DNA of 64,000 nt from Leucobacter komagatae. GTDB taxonomy: Bacteria; Actinomycetota; Actinomycetes; Actinomycetales; Microbacteriaceae. Of the stretch, positions 44,932-53,260 are shown piece after piece. A program made the translations under genes and the position numbers. The notes below the pieces were generated by a model. That model searched no databases, was not told the origin of the DNA, and was given only the letters and a program-made list of their open reading frames with translations. The stretch covers positions 3,100,001 through 3,164,000 of the forward strand of contig NZ_VFON01000001.1 in NCBI RefSeq assembly GCF_006716085.1. Direction: 5' to 3'. Numbering within the stretch: the stretch's first letter is position 1; every line of letters starts with the position of its first letter.

Positions 44932-46416
44932 CTACTTTGCGTCTGGATTCCCCATTCTTGTTTCCTTCCATCGGTCCGCGGCAGATTCGAATGCGTCGGC
45001 AAGCTCACGATCATCCACATGGGCAAACCGTACCGACTCAAGTTTCTCGCCTTCAGCACATACCGCGAGTCCAGGAGCACTGGAAGAGGTCCGCTGAAAC
45101 GGGTTATGAGTTCCGGTGAAATCGATGAAATCTTGTTCTGCGTGCATCTGCAAGGCGATCCGCTTTGCACGAGTAGCGAGCGCGAGATTCCCGAGTTCTC
45201 CCATCCTCTGCGATCCGAGGATGATGTGTATGCCGAGACCGGCTACTCGTCCAGCGGCGGCAAGAACTTTTTCGAAGGTAGTGTCGTCGTGAACGAACTT
45301 GTAGGCCTCATCCGCGCAGATTACCCAGGCAGGAAACTCCTCACGAAGGCCAGGATCACGTCTCCATAGACTCCGCACAGACTGATATCCGAGTGCCTTG
45401 AGCCGTTGCTCACGCCGCTTAGCCTCCTTAAGTACAGCTTCGAGATCGAGCTCACCATGTGGTGACAGTGGCAGTACAGTCGCGCCAAGATCTTCGAGTA
45501 CCCGAACAGACTGGAAACTGTCTAAGTCAAGGATCGAGAAGCGGAGGTATTCAGGCGGAAGCGAGAATGCGAGGGCAAAAGCCATCGCCAAAATAGCATT
45601 GCTCTTTCCGGATCCCGTGGACCCTACGATAAGCGAGAGCCCGTATCCAGGATCAAACGGGTCAAGAGCCCAGAACCTCCCGTTTCCTAGTGCACACGGT
45701 GCAAGCGCGACATCACGCATTCGACGTGCCGCGTCCCACCGTGCAAGGGTAACCTCGCCACTGAGGGACGGATTTCCGAGAATCACTTGAAGTGCAATCG
45801 GCTCAGAAGTGTCAAGCGACGGGAGTTCGTGCACACCTTCTTCGGGCTGTTTTCTTCCTGCACCTCCAGTCGCGTGGAGTGTACGGCCATCTGCCTGCGC
45901 TCGCTTTAGGATCAAGCTGGTGAGGTGGTCTTCGACTTGGGACGCGAAGTTCTGCACGTCCGAGTATCCTTGATAGAGGAGTGTTCTGCTGCTGGTGAGC
46001 TTGTCCTTGAAGGCCAATACCTGGCGGTACTGCTCACCCGGATCCGCTGCAAAGGTGGGTTCGACCGCCCGGAAGTACATCAAGATTTCCGGATCGGTCG
46101 ATTTCGAGCGGCGTTCGTAGGCGATCTCAAATTCCTCCCGAAAGCCTGAGGAGAATTCGCCGGTTGGGGTACCCCAGCGTTTCCACAAGATCCCGATAAA
46201 CACGTCGCACGCCTGGACATCCGGGTTAATGCGGCTCTGCGGTCGCCCCATGCCGGGTACGGTGTTCTCCCAGCCCCGGAGCTCTATGTGCCAACCTAGG
46301 TCCGCGGCGAGGCGTTTATTAATCGCATATACCACGCGCGCGAGCTCACTGCGTTCTTCCCCAACGTCACCTGGAGAAGCCATGAATACAGTCAGGACGT
46401 TCCGGGTAACTACCAC
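44932..46416 (-). CDS. DUF4062 (TIR-like) domain fused to FtsK/HerA ATPase
   Basis: A 494-residue two-domain protein. Residues 7-100 form a DUF4062 domain: VFMASPGDVGEERSELARVV, the basic loop with RGWENTVPG, and CDVFIGILWKRWGTPTG. DUF4062 is a TIR-related fold found at the N-terminus of many conflict NTPases. After a linker comes an FtsK/HerA-type motor: Walker A GSTGSGKS (265-272), Walker B WVICADEAY (364-372), and IILGSQRM (398-405). AGGAGG five bases before the GTG at 46416 fixes the start. It is a lone gene bracketed by repeats R5 and R4. By analogy with SIR2-HerA, where effector and motor are separate, this could be a one-gene system with a TIR-like effector or sensor and a DNA-pumping ring. 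No function is established. Confidence 0.85.
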   Translation of the reverse strand: MVVTRNVLTVFMASPGDVGEERSELARVVYAINKRLAADLGWHIELRGWENTVPGMGRPQSRINPDVQACDVFIGILWKRWGTPTGEFSSGFREEFEIAYERRSKSTDPEILMYFRAVEPTFAADPGEQYRQVLAFKDKLTSSRTLLYQGYSDVQNFASQVEDHLTSLILKRAQADGRTLHATGGAGRKQPEEGVHELPSLDTSEPIALQVILGNPSLSGEVTLARWDAARRMRDVALAPCALGNGRFWALDPFDPGYGLSLIVGSTGSGKSNAILAMAFALAFSLPPEYLRFSILDLDSFQSVRVLEDLGATVLPLSPHGELDLEAVLKEAKRREQRLKALGYQSVRSLWRRDPGLREEFPAWVICADEAYKFVHDDTTFEKVLAAAGRVAGLGIHIILGSQRMGELGNLALATRAKRIALQMHAEQDFIDFTGTHNPFQRTSSSAPGLAVCAEGEKLESVRFAHVDDRELADAFESAADRWKETRMGNPDAK

Positions 46417-46756
46417 ATGTGCCTCCTGACGTCAGGGCGAATAGATACACCTCAAACATACCTGTGCGTTGGTCGCTCGTTCGGCGGCACTAGCGGATGG
46501 ACTCTATCGGAGGATTCCTGTTCTTCACAAGATGGTTCCGCATCGTCGGCAGGAGATATGGATTCATTCGGTGAGCTGGGCGAAACGAAGCGTAGAAGCT
46601 ACCTTTGCCGATATGCGTTTCGTTCCGCAATATCCGGCAGCGAGCCCAGACGGAGTAAGTGATGGCACTGAGAATCAATCGGAGATCACAGAAGCTGCGC
46701 TCGACGTAATCTCGCCATAGAACTTAGCCTGGTGCGAGCTGTCGGCTGCGAAGTGA
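46417..46756. other. Gap upstream of DUF4062-ATPase gene
   Basis: Promoter region of the minus-strand DUF4062-ATPase gene. A plus-strand frame of 83 codons (46469-46720) exists but has no ribosome site and no recognisable domain, so I do not call it. No hairpin is evident. Confidence 0.35.
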
Positions 46757-46868
46757 GTGGGTCGTTTCAGTGGTCAACGTGCCATGAAGCATGCAAAACA
46801 TGACGCGCTCTGCAACGCATGAAAGGCCACAACACCAGTCAAGTAGGGGAAAGCGGCCGATCCGTCAA
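46757..46868 (+). repeat. Cassette-bracketing repeat, copy R4
   Basis: Copy with AGTGGGTCGTTTCAGTGGTC (46756-46775), GAAGCATGCAAAACATGACG (46786-46805), CGCTCTGCAACGCATG (46806-46821) and CCAGTCAAGTAGGGG (46835-46849). It is the last copy, 90 bp before the fragment interrupted by the IS3 element. Confidence 0.75.
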
Positions 46869-46957
46869 TTCATCGCCGGTTGGTCAACTAATCCCGGGGC
46901 GAGCTCTCCAGAGGCGGCCCGGACTACTCCTGATGAAAGTGGTGTGCTAATCGAAGA

Positions 46958-47191
46958 CTAGGCCGGGGTCGGCCAACCTTCTTTCTTGATGCGATCGCGC
47001 CAGTAGGTATCCGCGGCTGTTCCGCCCTGCAAAGCGCTGAACTCATCACTCCGCTCGGTGAGCGCGATCTGAGAGTCAGTCTTATCTACGAAGGACTCCA
47101 GTGCAGCGTACAGGGCTGTCCCGCTAATGAACTCTGCGTAGGAACGGACGGACTCCACCACAGGGAAGATTGCCGGGCGGGTCTGCTGCAC
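46958..47191 (-). pseudogene. 3' fragment of a gene cut by the IS3 element
   Basis: About 77 codons to a stop at 46958, ending WRDRIKKEGWPTPA; helical, with ESVRSYAEFISGTALYAALE. The frame runs directly into the terminal repeat of the IS3 element at 47187, so the 5' part was separated by the insertion. Joining the DNA across the element keeps an open frame for only a short distance and does not reveal a domain. The original gene is not identifiable; its place suggests another defence cassette. Confidence 0.5.
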
Positions 47192-47275
47192 GTTTAGGTG
47201 ACATTCTGACCTGACCTACGGTTTGGTTTCCACTCGGGGTCGCTAGTCGATGGCCTTCATGAAAGGCTCACCAAC

Positions 47276-47575
47276 ATGCCACGCCCGTACCCACCAGAGT
47301 TCCGCAAGCGTGCGATCGCGCTCGTCCGCGAAGGCCGGCCGGTCAAGCAAACCGCCGCCGATCTCGGTATTCACGAGGTCACTCTTCATTCGTGGCTTCG
47401 TCAGGACGATATCGATACTGGCCGGAGGCCAGGCAGATCTACCAGCGAGGGCGCGGAGCTGCGAGCAGCACGGGCCCGGATCAGGCAGCTCGAGCAAGAA
47501 CTCGAGATCGTGAAACGAGCCTCAAAATGGCTTTCTGAGGAGGAACGTGTCGACCCAAAAGGGCGCACCCGGTGA
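47276..47575 (+). CDS. IS3-family OrfA (HTH_Tnp_1)
   Basis: A 99-residue DNA-binding subunit. The N-terminal HTH is clear (PEFRKRAIALVREGR, then QTAADLGIHEVTLHSWLRQ), followed by a leucine-zipper-like helix (RIRQLEQELEIVKRASKWL). It overlaps orfB by 4 bp at the usual programmed -1 frameshift position of IS3 elements, where the fused OrfAB transposase would be made. Confidence 0.88.
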   Translation: MPRPYPPEFRKRAIALVREGRPVKQTAADLGIHEVTLHSWLRQDDIDTGRRPGRSTSEGAELRAARARIRQLEQELEIVKRASKWLSEEERVDPKGRTR

Positions 47576-48432
47576 TCGATCGTCTCATCGATACCGGGGC
47601 ACCCGTCGAGACCTGCTGCCGTCTCCTGGGAGTCTCCAGGCAGGGCTACTACCGCTACCGGAAACGCCCGACCAGCGCCACGCAGCTGCGCGGGCAGTGG
47701 CTCACTGGCCTGATCCGGGAAATCCACACGGCTCCGCGCGGAACGTGCGGGTACCGTCGCATTCATGCCGAGCTCACCATCGGGATGGAGATCCCGTGTT
47801 CGAGTCGGTTGATCTCGGTACTGATGGCCAAGAGCGGCATCTACGGGCTCCCGGGCCCGGCCCGGGTGAAGCGATTGAAGGGAGTGGCTACTGCCGACGA
47901 TCTCGTGCATCGCAAACTCCATCGGCTGTCGCCGGACGAGCTTTGGGTGGCGGATATCACGGAGCATCCGACGCGGGAAGGCAAGGTGTTCTGCGCGGCG
48001 GTACTTGACGTCTGTAGTAGGAAGATCGTTGGTTGGGCGATCGATTCCAAGCAGGATTCAACGCTTGTGGTGAATGCGCTCGACATGGCGCTCCGCTCAC
48101 GAACCCCAGATCCGGGTGGCATTGTCCATGCGGACCACGGGGTCCAGTTCACATCGTGGGCGTTCGCCCAGAAGTTTCGCTCTGCAGGGCTCCTGTCGTC
48201 TTTCGGGTCCGTCGGTGATGCGCTCGATAACGCGATGATGGAATCCTTCTGGTCATCAATGCAGGTAGAGCTGCTGAACTAGAAGAAATGGAGAACTCGG
48301 ATTGAGCTCGCGAACGCGATTTTCGAGTACATCGAGGTGTTCTACAATCGCAAACGAAGGCACTCGTCGTTGGGGTGTCAAACGCCCACGGACTTCGATC
48401 TCGCTTTCTCGAAACAGTTGACATCCGCCTGA
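47572..48432 (+). pseudogene. IS3-family OrfB transposase with premature stop
   Basis: The rve/DDE integrase half. HTH_21-like N-terminus (PRGTCGYRRIHAEL), first Asp in WVADITEHPT, second in IVHADHGVQFTS, Glu in MMESFWSSMQVELL. Then a TAG at 48280-48282 interrupts a frame that continues as KKWRTRIELANAIFEYI and NRKRRHSSLGCQTP to 48432. The stop falls just after the catalytic Glu, so the truncated 236-residue protein keeps the triad but lacks the conserved C-terminal block; the copy is probably inactive unless suppressed or complemented. Confidence 0.85.
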
Positions 48433-48597
48433 GGTTAGCGACCGGGGTTGGAAACCAAACCGTAGGTCAGGTCAAAACTGTCACCTAAACGTGCATCAGG
48501 CCCACTCGCAATCGCCGAGCCCGGTCAGGCTTGGGCGTATGAATGCCGTGCCCGCGGCGGCTCGACTGCATCGTGCGCGGCGCCCGCACCGAGCACC

Positions 48598-49359
48598 CTA
48601 ACCAGACAGTTGGGCACCCACCCGAATCTCCGACATGCTCACCGAGGGCCAGCGCGCGAGGGCGTCGAGGACGCGGCGTCGTGACGCCTCGATGTGGGGG
48701 CCGAGGAAGTCGACCGCGCTCTGAGCGTCACGCTTTTCGATGAACCGCACCACGTCGGTGAGCGCGCTCACGCGGCCCCCGAGCTCCGCGAACTCGGATT
48801 CGATGACGAGGCGCCAGACGCGGCTGAGCTCGCCATTGATGCGGTGGTGCGAGGCGAGCAGGTACGGATTATCGCTGGCCTCGGCGATGAGCGTGAAGAT
48901 CTGCAGTGCGGCGTCGATCGCCGCGACGAGATTGTCGCGCGTGGCCCGGTCGTTGCCGGGTACGACCTCGGCGTTGAGGCGTGCGCCGACCTTGGTGACC
49001 TCTGCGAGCTGCCCGTCGGTCAGCGATGGGATGCCGGTGCGGGCGATCTCTGGGGCGAGGAGCGCCCAGAAGTCGAAGAGTTTGCCGACCGAGTGCAGCG
49101 TCAGCGGCGCGACGACTGACCCCTTGCGTGGCTGGGTGATGAGCAGACCCTCTTGGTCAAGTCTCGTCATCGCGTTGCGCACGGACGCCATGCTCATGCC
49201 GAGGCTCGTGACCAGCCCGCGCTCGGTCACCTTCTGACCGGGTGTGAGGCGGCAGGAGATGATGTCGCCCTTGATGCGGCTGTATGCGATCTCGGCGAGC
49301 GGGAGGTCGGCGGCGCCCTCGGGGGTTGCGCTCGTCTCCGTCTGCGTGGGCTGTGCCAT
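48598..49359 (-). CDS. GntR-family regulator, FCD type
   Basis: A 253-residue repressor or activator. The winged helix covers about 22-90 (AEIAYSRIKGDIISCRLTPG, then LVTSLGMSMASVRNAMTRL and the wing ITQPRKGSVV). The C-terminal FCD ligand domain includes DNLVAAIDAALQIFTLIAEA, the metal/ligand histidines in ASHHRING and the final GPHIEASRRRVLDAL. Regulators of this class usually control adjacent catabolic operons and bind a pathway acid. It is divergent from a fumarylacetoacetase-family gene and an MBL hydrolase, which it most likely controls. Confidence 0.9.
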   Translation of the reverse strand: MAQPTQTETSATPEGAADLPLAEIAYSRIKGDIISCRLTPGQKVTERGLVTSLGMSMASVRNAMTRLDQEGLLITQPRKGSVVAPLTLHSVGKLFDFWALLAPEIARTGIPSLTDGQLAEVTKVGARLNAEVVPGNDRATRDNLVAAIDAALQIFTLIAEASDNPYLLASHHRINGELSRVWRLVIESEFAELGGRVSALTDVVRFIEKRDAQSAVDFLGPHIEASRRRVLDALARWPSVSMSEIRVGAQLSG

Positions 49360-49554
49360 TTCGCTGCCTCTCGGTGTGGAACACCCTCAGACTACAACCT
49401 CTTGCACTCTCAGGTAAGCGGGCATAACATGTGAAAACCAACTCTGTGACATGTCAGGATCGCAGGTTTGGGAGTTCGCAAGGGTGCGTCCACACGCTGT
49501 GTACGCGCTCGAACGTCTCGAAACACCCACCCCCGAACCCAGCTGGAGCCCGCA
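49360..49554. promoter_or_regulatory. Divergent promoter region of GntR and FAH genes
   Basis: A 195-bp intergenic region between divergent starts. ACATGT occurs twice, at 49428-49433 and 49449-49454; the word is its own reverse complement, so the pair forms a symmetrical arrangement that could be the GntR operator. No other structure is obvious. Confidence 0.4.
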
Positions 49555-50535
49555 ATGAGATTCGTCACCTTCCACCGCCCGGGGGATCCAACCCCGCGCC
49601 TCGGCCTCGACAACACCGACGGCGAGACGTACACCGACCTCACCGCGCGATACCCGGAAGACCCGGCGTTCGCGTCGATGCTCGCGCTCATCGACGCGGG
49701 GGGCCGTGGTCTCGATGCCGCATGGGAGGCCTACCAGAAGCTCGACGAGGCGGTGCTCGTTGAGCAGGACGCGATGACGCTCCTCGCCCCGTTCACCCCG
49801 CGGCGGATGCGCGACTGCGGCCTCATCGTCAGCCACCTGCGCCAGAGCATCTCGCGCACTGCGCGCTGGATTACCGAACACACGGACGACGCGCGCTCCT
49901 ACGCGACGCTCTACCGTCAGCTCGACGGCACCTTCAGCCCGCTGTACGACCCGGCGACGCCGGTGCAGTACGCAGAGCGGAACCCCGAGACTGTGTCGGC
50001 GCCGAACGCCGTGCTCGAGTGGCCGGCCGGCAGCGACTACCTCGACTACGAACTCGAGCTCGCCGCGGTCATCGGCAGGGGCGGCACGTACATCACACCC
50101 GAGGAGGCCGAGCAGCATGTCTTCGGGTACACCGTCTACAACGATTGGTCGCTGCGCGATGTGCAGGCCCGCAATGCGCTGGCGGGCGCCGGAGCGCACG
50201 GCAATGCGAAGGACTTCCCGGAGTCGAACCCCTTCGGCCCGTGCGTGGTCACCCGAGATGAGATCCCGGACCCACAGAACCTCCGCATGTCGGTGCGGGT
50301 CAACGGCGAGACGTGGGGCGAGGGATCCTCGGCACAGATGATCCACTCGTTCCCCGAGGCCGTCGAGCACATCAGCGCCCGCGAGCCAATCGTTGCCGGC
50401 GAGGTCTGGGGCACGGGCACCGTGCGCAACGGCTCATCTTTCGAGCTTGGTCGCCGACTCCCGAGGCCCGCCCTCGTCGAGCTCGAGATCGAGCGGATCG
50501 GGGTGCTCGCCCAGTACGTCATCCCGAAGCCCTAG
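49555..50535 (+). CDS. Fumarylacetoacetate hydrolase family protein
   Basis: A 326-residue FAH-superfamily enzyme. GGAG seven bases before the ATG at 49555 supports this start over the open upstream frame. The C-terminal FAH fold (about 120-325) contains DYLDYELELAAVIGRGG with the metal-binding Glu pair, NDWSLRDVQARN with the metal Asp, and GSSAQMIHSFPEAVEHIS and GEVWGTGTV. Enzymes of this family cleave C-C bonds of acylpyruvates or hydrate/decarboxylate aromatic ring-cleavage products. The adjacent GntR regulator and MBL hydrolase suggest a small catabolic operon; the substrate is not determinable. Confidence 0.88.
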   Translation: MRFVTFHRPGDPTPRLGLDNTDGETYTDLTARYPEDPAFASMLALIDAGGRGLDAAWEAYQKLDEAVLVEQDAMTLLAPFTPRRMRDCGLIVSHLRQSISRTARWITEHTDDARSYATLYRQLDGTFSPLYDPATPVQYAERNPETVSAPNAVLEWPAGSDYLDYELELAAVIGRGGTYITPEEAEQHVFGYTVYNDWSLRDVQARNALAGAGAHGNAKDFPESNPFGPCVVTRDEIPDPQNLRMSVRVNGETWGEGSSAQMIHSFPEAVEHISAREPIVAGEVWGTGTVRNGSSFELGRRLPRPALVELEIERIGVLAQYVIPKP

Positions 50536-50581
50536 CCACACGTCACACCCGATCAAACTCGTTCCAGAAAGGACACCACCC

Positions 50582-51517
50582 ATGAACGCCCCAGTTCCCG
50601 CCCTCGAAGGCGACCCTCGCCTCATCCGCCTGAGCGACGACGTGTACGTCTTCGGCACCTACCCCTACTCCGGCCTCATCGTCACCGACGAGGGCTGTGT
50701 CGCCGTTGATGGCCCCATGTCGCCGCAGAACTCGGTGCTGTGGAAGGAGTTCATCGACAGCAAAGGCCCGCTGAAGTACCAGGTCTACTGCGAACACCAC
50801 TCCGACCATGCGGTCTCCGCGCCGCTGCTGGAGCCCGAGGTGCTCATCACCTCGGAGACAACCGCGCTCGGCCTCGACTCCGACGAGGCGGCGCGCGAGG
50901 CAATGCGCACCTGGGGGTCGTACCCCGACACCGCGCCCGAGTTCATCGACGCGTTCAAGATGCGGCGCCCGAACCTCACGTACCGCGGCCGCATGAACTT
51001 CGAGCTCGGCGGCAAGCGGTTCACCCTGTTCGAGGCTCCGGGGCACACCATGGGCTCCACGGTTGTGCACGCCATCGACGACCGCGTCGCGTTCATCGCC
51101 GACACTGGAACGACGCCCGCGATCCAGTCCGGCAACCCGGTCTCCTGGCTCACGACGATCGCCCTGCTCGAGACGCTTGACGTCGACTGGTATGTGCAGG
51201 GCCACTCCGACCCGCTGAAGCGCGAGGATCTCCACTACTGGCGCACTAAGCTCCTCGCCGCCCTCGACCAGGCGCGCGCCGACCTGGCGAACGGTGTGAC
51301 CCCACAGGAAGTCGCAGAGCGGGGCGGGGTGCTCTCCGTTGTCGAACTCTTGCAGAAGCCATTCGTTGGCCGAGGCGATATGCCTCCCGGGTTGCGCCAG
51401 GCGGCAGGGACGACGCTGCAGGAGTGGGGCGTTGATCGCATGTACGAGGCGATTGCCGCCCACCCGACCGATGCGCCGGGCGCCGCGCTCGGCCCGGGCC
51501 TTCGAGAGATCGTCTGA
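50582..51517 (+). CDS. Metallo-beta-lactamase-fold hydrolase with altered motif
   Basis: A 311-residue MBL-fold protein; AAAGGA precedes the ATG at 50582. The usual HxHxDH zinc motif reads EHHSDH (about 73-78): the first His is replaced by Glu. Later ligands are intact: His in APGHTMGS, Asp in FIADTGTT and His in VQGHSDP. Without the first His one metal site may be altered, as in some dioxygenase-like or mononuclear members. It is 46 bp after the FAH gene and ends in a strong terminator, so the two form an operon. Confidence 0.85.
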   Translation: MNAPVPALEGDPRLIRLSDDVYVFGTYPYSGLIVTDEGCVAVDGPMSPQNSVLWKEFIDSKGPLKYQVYCEHHSDHAVSAPLLEPEVLITSETTALGLDSDEAAREAMRTWGSYPDTAPEFIDAFKMRRPNLTYRGRMNFELGGKRFTLFEAPGHTMGSTVVHAIDDRVAFIADTGTTPAIQSGNPVSWLTTIALLETLDVDWYVQGHSDPLKREDLHYWRTKLLAALDQARADLANGVTPQEVAERGGVLSVVELLQKPFVGRGDMPPGLRQAAGTTLQEWGVDRMYEAIAAHPTDAPGAALGPGLREIV

Positions 51518-51524
51518 ACCGTCT

Positions 51525-51554
51525 GGTGCGGCGAGCGTACGTGCTCGCCGCACC
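51525..51554 (+). terminator. Terminator of the FAH-MBL operon
   Basis: A perfect 12-bp stem, GGTGCGGCGAGC and GCTCGCCGCACC, with loop GTACGT, begins eight bases after the MBL stop codon. Confidence 0.85.
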
Positions 51555-51686
51555 CGGTCTGAGCCGCACACTGTGTGCGCAGGATCGCGGACGTCGCATT
51601 GCGATCCAAGAAACCGACCCTGCCGCTGTAGTGTGAGACCCATCGCGCGCACCAACGCGATGGTGAGGCGGAGGGGTGTCGGGCCT

Positions 51687-52043
51687 ATGGGGCTTCGGAT
51701 TGAACTTGAGGTTGAGAACCCGAACGAGCCGCCGGCGGTCGACGTGCATTATGAATGGACTCAGTTCGCCCTGTGGATGTCAGGGAAGTACGGATACGGA
51801 AACCTGGCTGGTCACGAGATTGGGTTGAGCCCCGAGCTCGTGCAAGCCTTGTGCGACTGGGGAGACCGGGCTGATGCCGTGTTCCCAGCTGATGATCCTG
51901 CGAGCTTCGAACTGTCGGACGATTTTCTGCAGGAGGGATACGAGCTGGCGCGTCGAGTTCGTGCGGAACTCCCCGCTGAGTGGGTGGTCACCACCTGGAA
52001 CCCCGCGTCGAGGTCAACCGTTGAAGTCGCCCTCGACGACTGA
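51687..52043 (+). CDS. Unknown small acidic protein
   Basis: A 118-residue acidic soluble protein. The ATG at 51687 has a GGAGGGG tract about ten bases upstream. Sequence blocks: LEVENPNEPPAVDVHYEWTQ, then a Trp-rich helical middle (LVQALCDWGDRADAV) and an end PAEWVVTTWNP. I do not recognise it; acidic proteins of this size with aromatic residues often turn out to be toxin immunity proteins. The following 290 bp (52044-52330) hold no gene I can support. Confidence 0.55.
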   Translation: MGLRIELEVENPNEPPAVDVHYEWTQFALWMSGKYGYGNLAGHEIGLSPELVQALCDWGDRADAVFPADDPASFELSDDFLQEGYELARRVRAELPAEWVVTTWNPASRSTVEVALDD

Positions 52044-52330
52044 CGTGCATGAGTATCGGCCCCGCTCTCGCTTCGCGTGTTGGGGGCACCCGCACGGAGC
52101 GAGATCTTGCGCTGAAGGTGCGGGTTGGTGCAGGGCCGCGAGAAGCAGATGCAAGGGGCACCGGAACGCGCTTGTATTGAACCGTCCGCCGGGTCGCTCA
52201 GAAAACTGGCCGATCGATAATCCTCAAGGGCAGTAGCGGGGATTCAGCCAGTCTGCTGGAGTATCGTTAGGGTTGCGGACGCGAAAAGCTCAACGCAGCA
52301 TTCGCTCATGCCGAAGGGAGCTGGTTGTCG

Positions 52331-52699
52331 ATGCACGTTCAGAGCCTGTCGGCCCTCAAACAGTCGGTCGGTTCCCATTTTCAGGCGAAGGCGCGATACC
52401 GGGGAACTGTTCGCCATAATCCAGAGCGAGATCGAGAAGATGGCTTCGTGCGATTCTTGCTCTTTGACTCGTTTGCTTTTGGTTTCGGCTTTTCGGGGGC
52501 ACCGTATACCTCGGTGAGCTGCTTCTATGAGGCATCGGAGGGGCTAACTACAACCGTCCTGCTGGGTATCGACCTTGCCTTCGTCGAGAACGACGAGGAA
52601 TCAATTTCGCGGGCGCTCCGCCACGTCGAGCACTACTGTCGGCTCCGATTGCCAGACAAGTACCTTGCCGCGTGGGAGGTCGGAGAGCCATCCAACTGA
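52331..52699 (+). CDS. Unknown small protein, first copy of a tandem pair
   Basis: A 122-residue protein from the ATG at 52331; a TTG at 52325, closer to the GGGAG site, is an alternative start. Core block: FLLFDSFAFGFGFSGAPYTSVSCFYE, split around an acidic turn, then LLGIDLAFVENDEESISRALRHVEHYCRLRLPDKYLAAWE. The last block (DLxFVExxEExxxxAL...RLxLPDKYLxAWE) recurs in the next gene. Function unknown; the size and duplication are common among immunity proteins, but no toxin gene is seen. Confidence 0.6.
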   Translation: MHVQSLSALKQSVGSHFQAKARYRGTVRHNPERDREDGFVRFLLFDSFAFGFGFSGAPYTSVSCFYEASEGLTTTVLLGIDLAFVENDEESISRALRHVEHYCRLRLPDKYLAAWEVGEPSN

Positions 52700-52748
52700 A
52701 CCTGACCGTTCGTTCCTCGCACAGAGGTCTAAGTTGTAGTTGATTTGA

Positions 52749-53106
52749 GCCGGGTAGCCGCCGGGTTCGAGACCTGTATCGCAAAACTCAACTCACGATT
52801 CGACAGTTTGGGAGTTGCACCTTCGCGTCCAGTGAACACCTTCACGTACAGTTCGTCTGCTACGACGCGCTGGTGTTTAGTATCGCAATGCCGCGGGAGC
52901 CGTATTCGAGTCTGTCGGTGAGCCATATCTATGGTCCGGGCGAGAATTCCTCGCAAGAGCTTCTTGGCCATGACCTCACCTTCGTGGAGATCACTGAGGA
53001 AGCTTTTGCGGCAGCATTCGAGGTCGTGCGAGAGTTCTCTCGGCTTTGGCTCCCGGACAAGTACCTGGACGCCTGGGAAAAGGTAGAACTGCGCAAGCGA
53101 AGCTAG
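52749..53106 (+). pseudogene. Second copy of the tandem pair, 5' end degenerate
   Basis: An open frame from just after a TGA at about 52746 to the stop at 53106. Homology to the preceding gene covers QFVCYDALVFSIAMPREPYSS through LLGHDLTFVEITEEAFAAAFE and LWLPDKYLDAWEKVEL. The frame lacks the N-terminal 30 or so residues of its neighbour and has no convincing start codon or ribosome site; an internal GTG at 52873 would remove a conserved strand. It may be a truncated duplicate or may be expressed from an unusual start. Confidence 0.5.
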
Positions 53107-53260
53107 GCACACGAGTCAGCGCTGCCAACTGCTGGCGCGAAATAGTGTTCAGATCCGCGTGGCAACCATCGCGCGTGGCCTTGCCGCCGCGGTCAGGAAG
53201 GCACGAACCGCGACTATCTCCAAGCCGGGGTTCGACGGAGCGTAGGCGCGGCTCGCAGCT

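Larger units (their letters stand above)
47187..48495 (+). mobile_element. IS3-family insertion sequence
   Basis: About 1.3 kb. Both ends carry TGCACGTTTAGGTGACA in inverted orientation (47187-47203 and 48479-48495), followed after a small indel by a matching block TGACCTGACCTACGGTTTGG and TTTCC. The outer TGCA is palindromic, so it may be either part of the repeat or a 4-bp target duplication. It contains orfA and an interrupted orfB on the plus strand. It separates the defence island from chromosome-like DNA. Confidence 0.88.

Noticed and set aside
46469..46720. 83-codon plus-strand open frame upstream of the DUF4062-ATPase gene
   Set aside because: No ribosome site, no recognisable domain, and it occupies the promoter region of the divergent gene.
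32190..46868. CRISPR array
   Set aside because: The five repeat copies are long, diverged and kilobases apart with genes between them; there are no short regular spacers and no cas genes in the window.
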